This document shows, in pieces, positions 5,265 through 5,445 of a DNA stretch of 5,445 bases. Numbering within the stretch: the stretch's first letter is position 1; the number at the start of each line of letters is the position of its first letter. The notes beneath the pieces were generated by a model. It was not told where the DNA came from, made no database searches, and worked only from the letters and a program-made list of their open reading frames with translations. The translations under genes and the position numbers were made by a program. This DNA is from Alphaproteobacteria bacterium (lineage in GTDB: Bacteria > Pseudomonadota > Alphaproteobacteria > RF32 > UBA3637). The stretch spans positions 1 through 5,445 of the forward strand of contig JAFQJY010000036.1 in the NCBI GenBank assembly GCA_017414845.1, written 5' to 3'.

Positions 5265-5445
5265 ATGGCTGAAAAAAAATCAAATCAAGAATTGGCACAA
5301 GACTTACTCTATGCGCAAACATCTGAGGAAGTCCAGGCTGAAAAACTTATCAATTTTTGGAGAAATAATAAATTCTTTTTGTTCTCCCTTTTAATTGCTA
5401 TTTTGGTAGCAACCGTCGGCGTTGAGTTTTATCAGAACTGGCAAA
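5265..5445 (+). CDS. Membrane-anchored YfgM/TPR_21-like protein (partial, N-terminus only)
   Basis: Sixty codons are present before the window ends. The N-terminus is a short charged cytoplasmic segment (MAEKKSNQELAQDLLYAQ, then SEEVQAEKLINFWRNNK), followed by one hydrophobic helix at about 36-53 and the start of a soluble region (EFYQNWQ). This order, an acidic helix ending in xxLxxFWxxN(K/R) and then a single anchor followed by a Gln-Trp-rich start, is typical of the alphaproteobacterial TPR_21/YfgM-like family. That family is linked to the SecYEG translocon and periplasmic chaperones in gamma-proteobacteria. The TPR part lies outside the window. In many alphaproteobacteria this gene precedes bamB and der, which I would expect next. 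AAGGAG lies six bases before the ATG and sets the start. Confidence 0.65.
   Translation, partial: MAEKKSNQELAQDLLYAQTSEEVQAEKLINFWRNNKFFLFSLLIAILVATVGVEFYQNWQ

Overview
The window looks like a chromosomal segment of an AT-rich alphaproteobacterium. The best taxonomic markers are a bL28 ribosomal protein of the alphaproteobacterial type (NVSHANNK-like and RFLPNLQ signatures, about 96 residues), a YqaA/DedA-type membrane protein closely resembling alphaproteobacterial versions, and a 3'-terminal gene with the N-terminal layout of the alphaproteobacterial TPR_21/YfgM-like anchored protein. The low GC and A/T-rich spacers point to one of the low-GC, often host-associated lineages. That placement is inference, because there is no rRNA and no search was possible. 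I see no insertion sequence, tRNA, rRNA, CRISPR array or phage gene.

Layout. Positions 1-2455, minus strand, hold a tight operon read leftward: hisS (histidyl-tRNA synthetase), a 79-residue very basic single-pass membrane protein, a 175-residue single-pass protein with a long low-complexity periplasmic tail, and the start of a membrane-anchored alpha/beta hydrolase that leaves the window at base 1. hisS and the next gene overlap by ATGA, and the other gaps are only 6 and 17 bases. A good promoter (TTGACA-N17-TAAAAC) lies before hisS and fixes its start at the ATG at 2404. Positions 2532-3413, plus strand, encode a 10-helix EamA/DMT-superfamily transporter. Its stop codon overlaps that of a convergent HAD-family hydrolase on the minus strand, which may be translated from a leaderless mRNA. 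Positions 4149-4751, plus strand, encode the YqaA/DedA-type VTT-domain protein. It is followed by rpmB with its own promoter and a textbook intrinsic terminator, then by a promoter and the first 60 codons of an anchored YfgM-like protein.

How the genes work together. The plus-strand right half (bL28, then the anchored TPR-like protein) and hisS are housekeeping. The EamA transporter, HAD hydrolase and YqaA protein are accessory membrane or metabolic functions with no evident shared pathway. The least explained part is the set of three consecutive N-terminally anchored proteins downstream of hisS. All are predicted to expose their C-terminal parts to the periplasm, two have no recognised domain, and their charges are opposite. 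This is the best candidate here for an undescribed envelope function, but the evidence is only operon structure, topology and composition.
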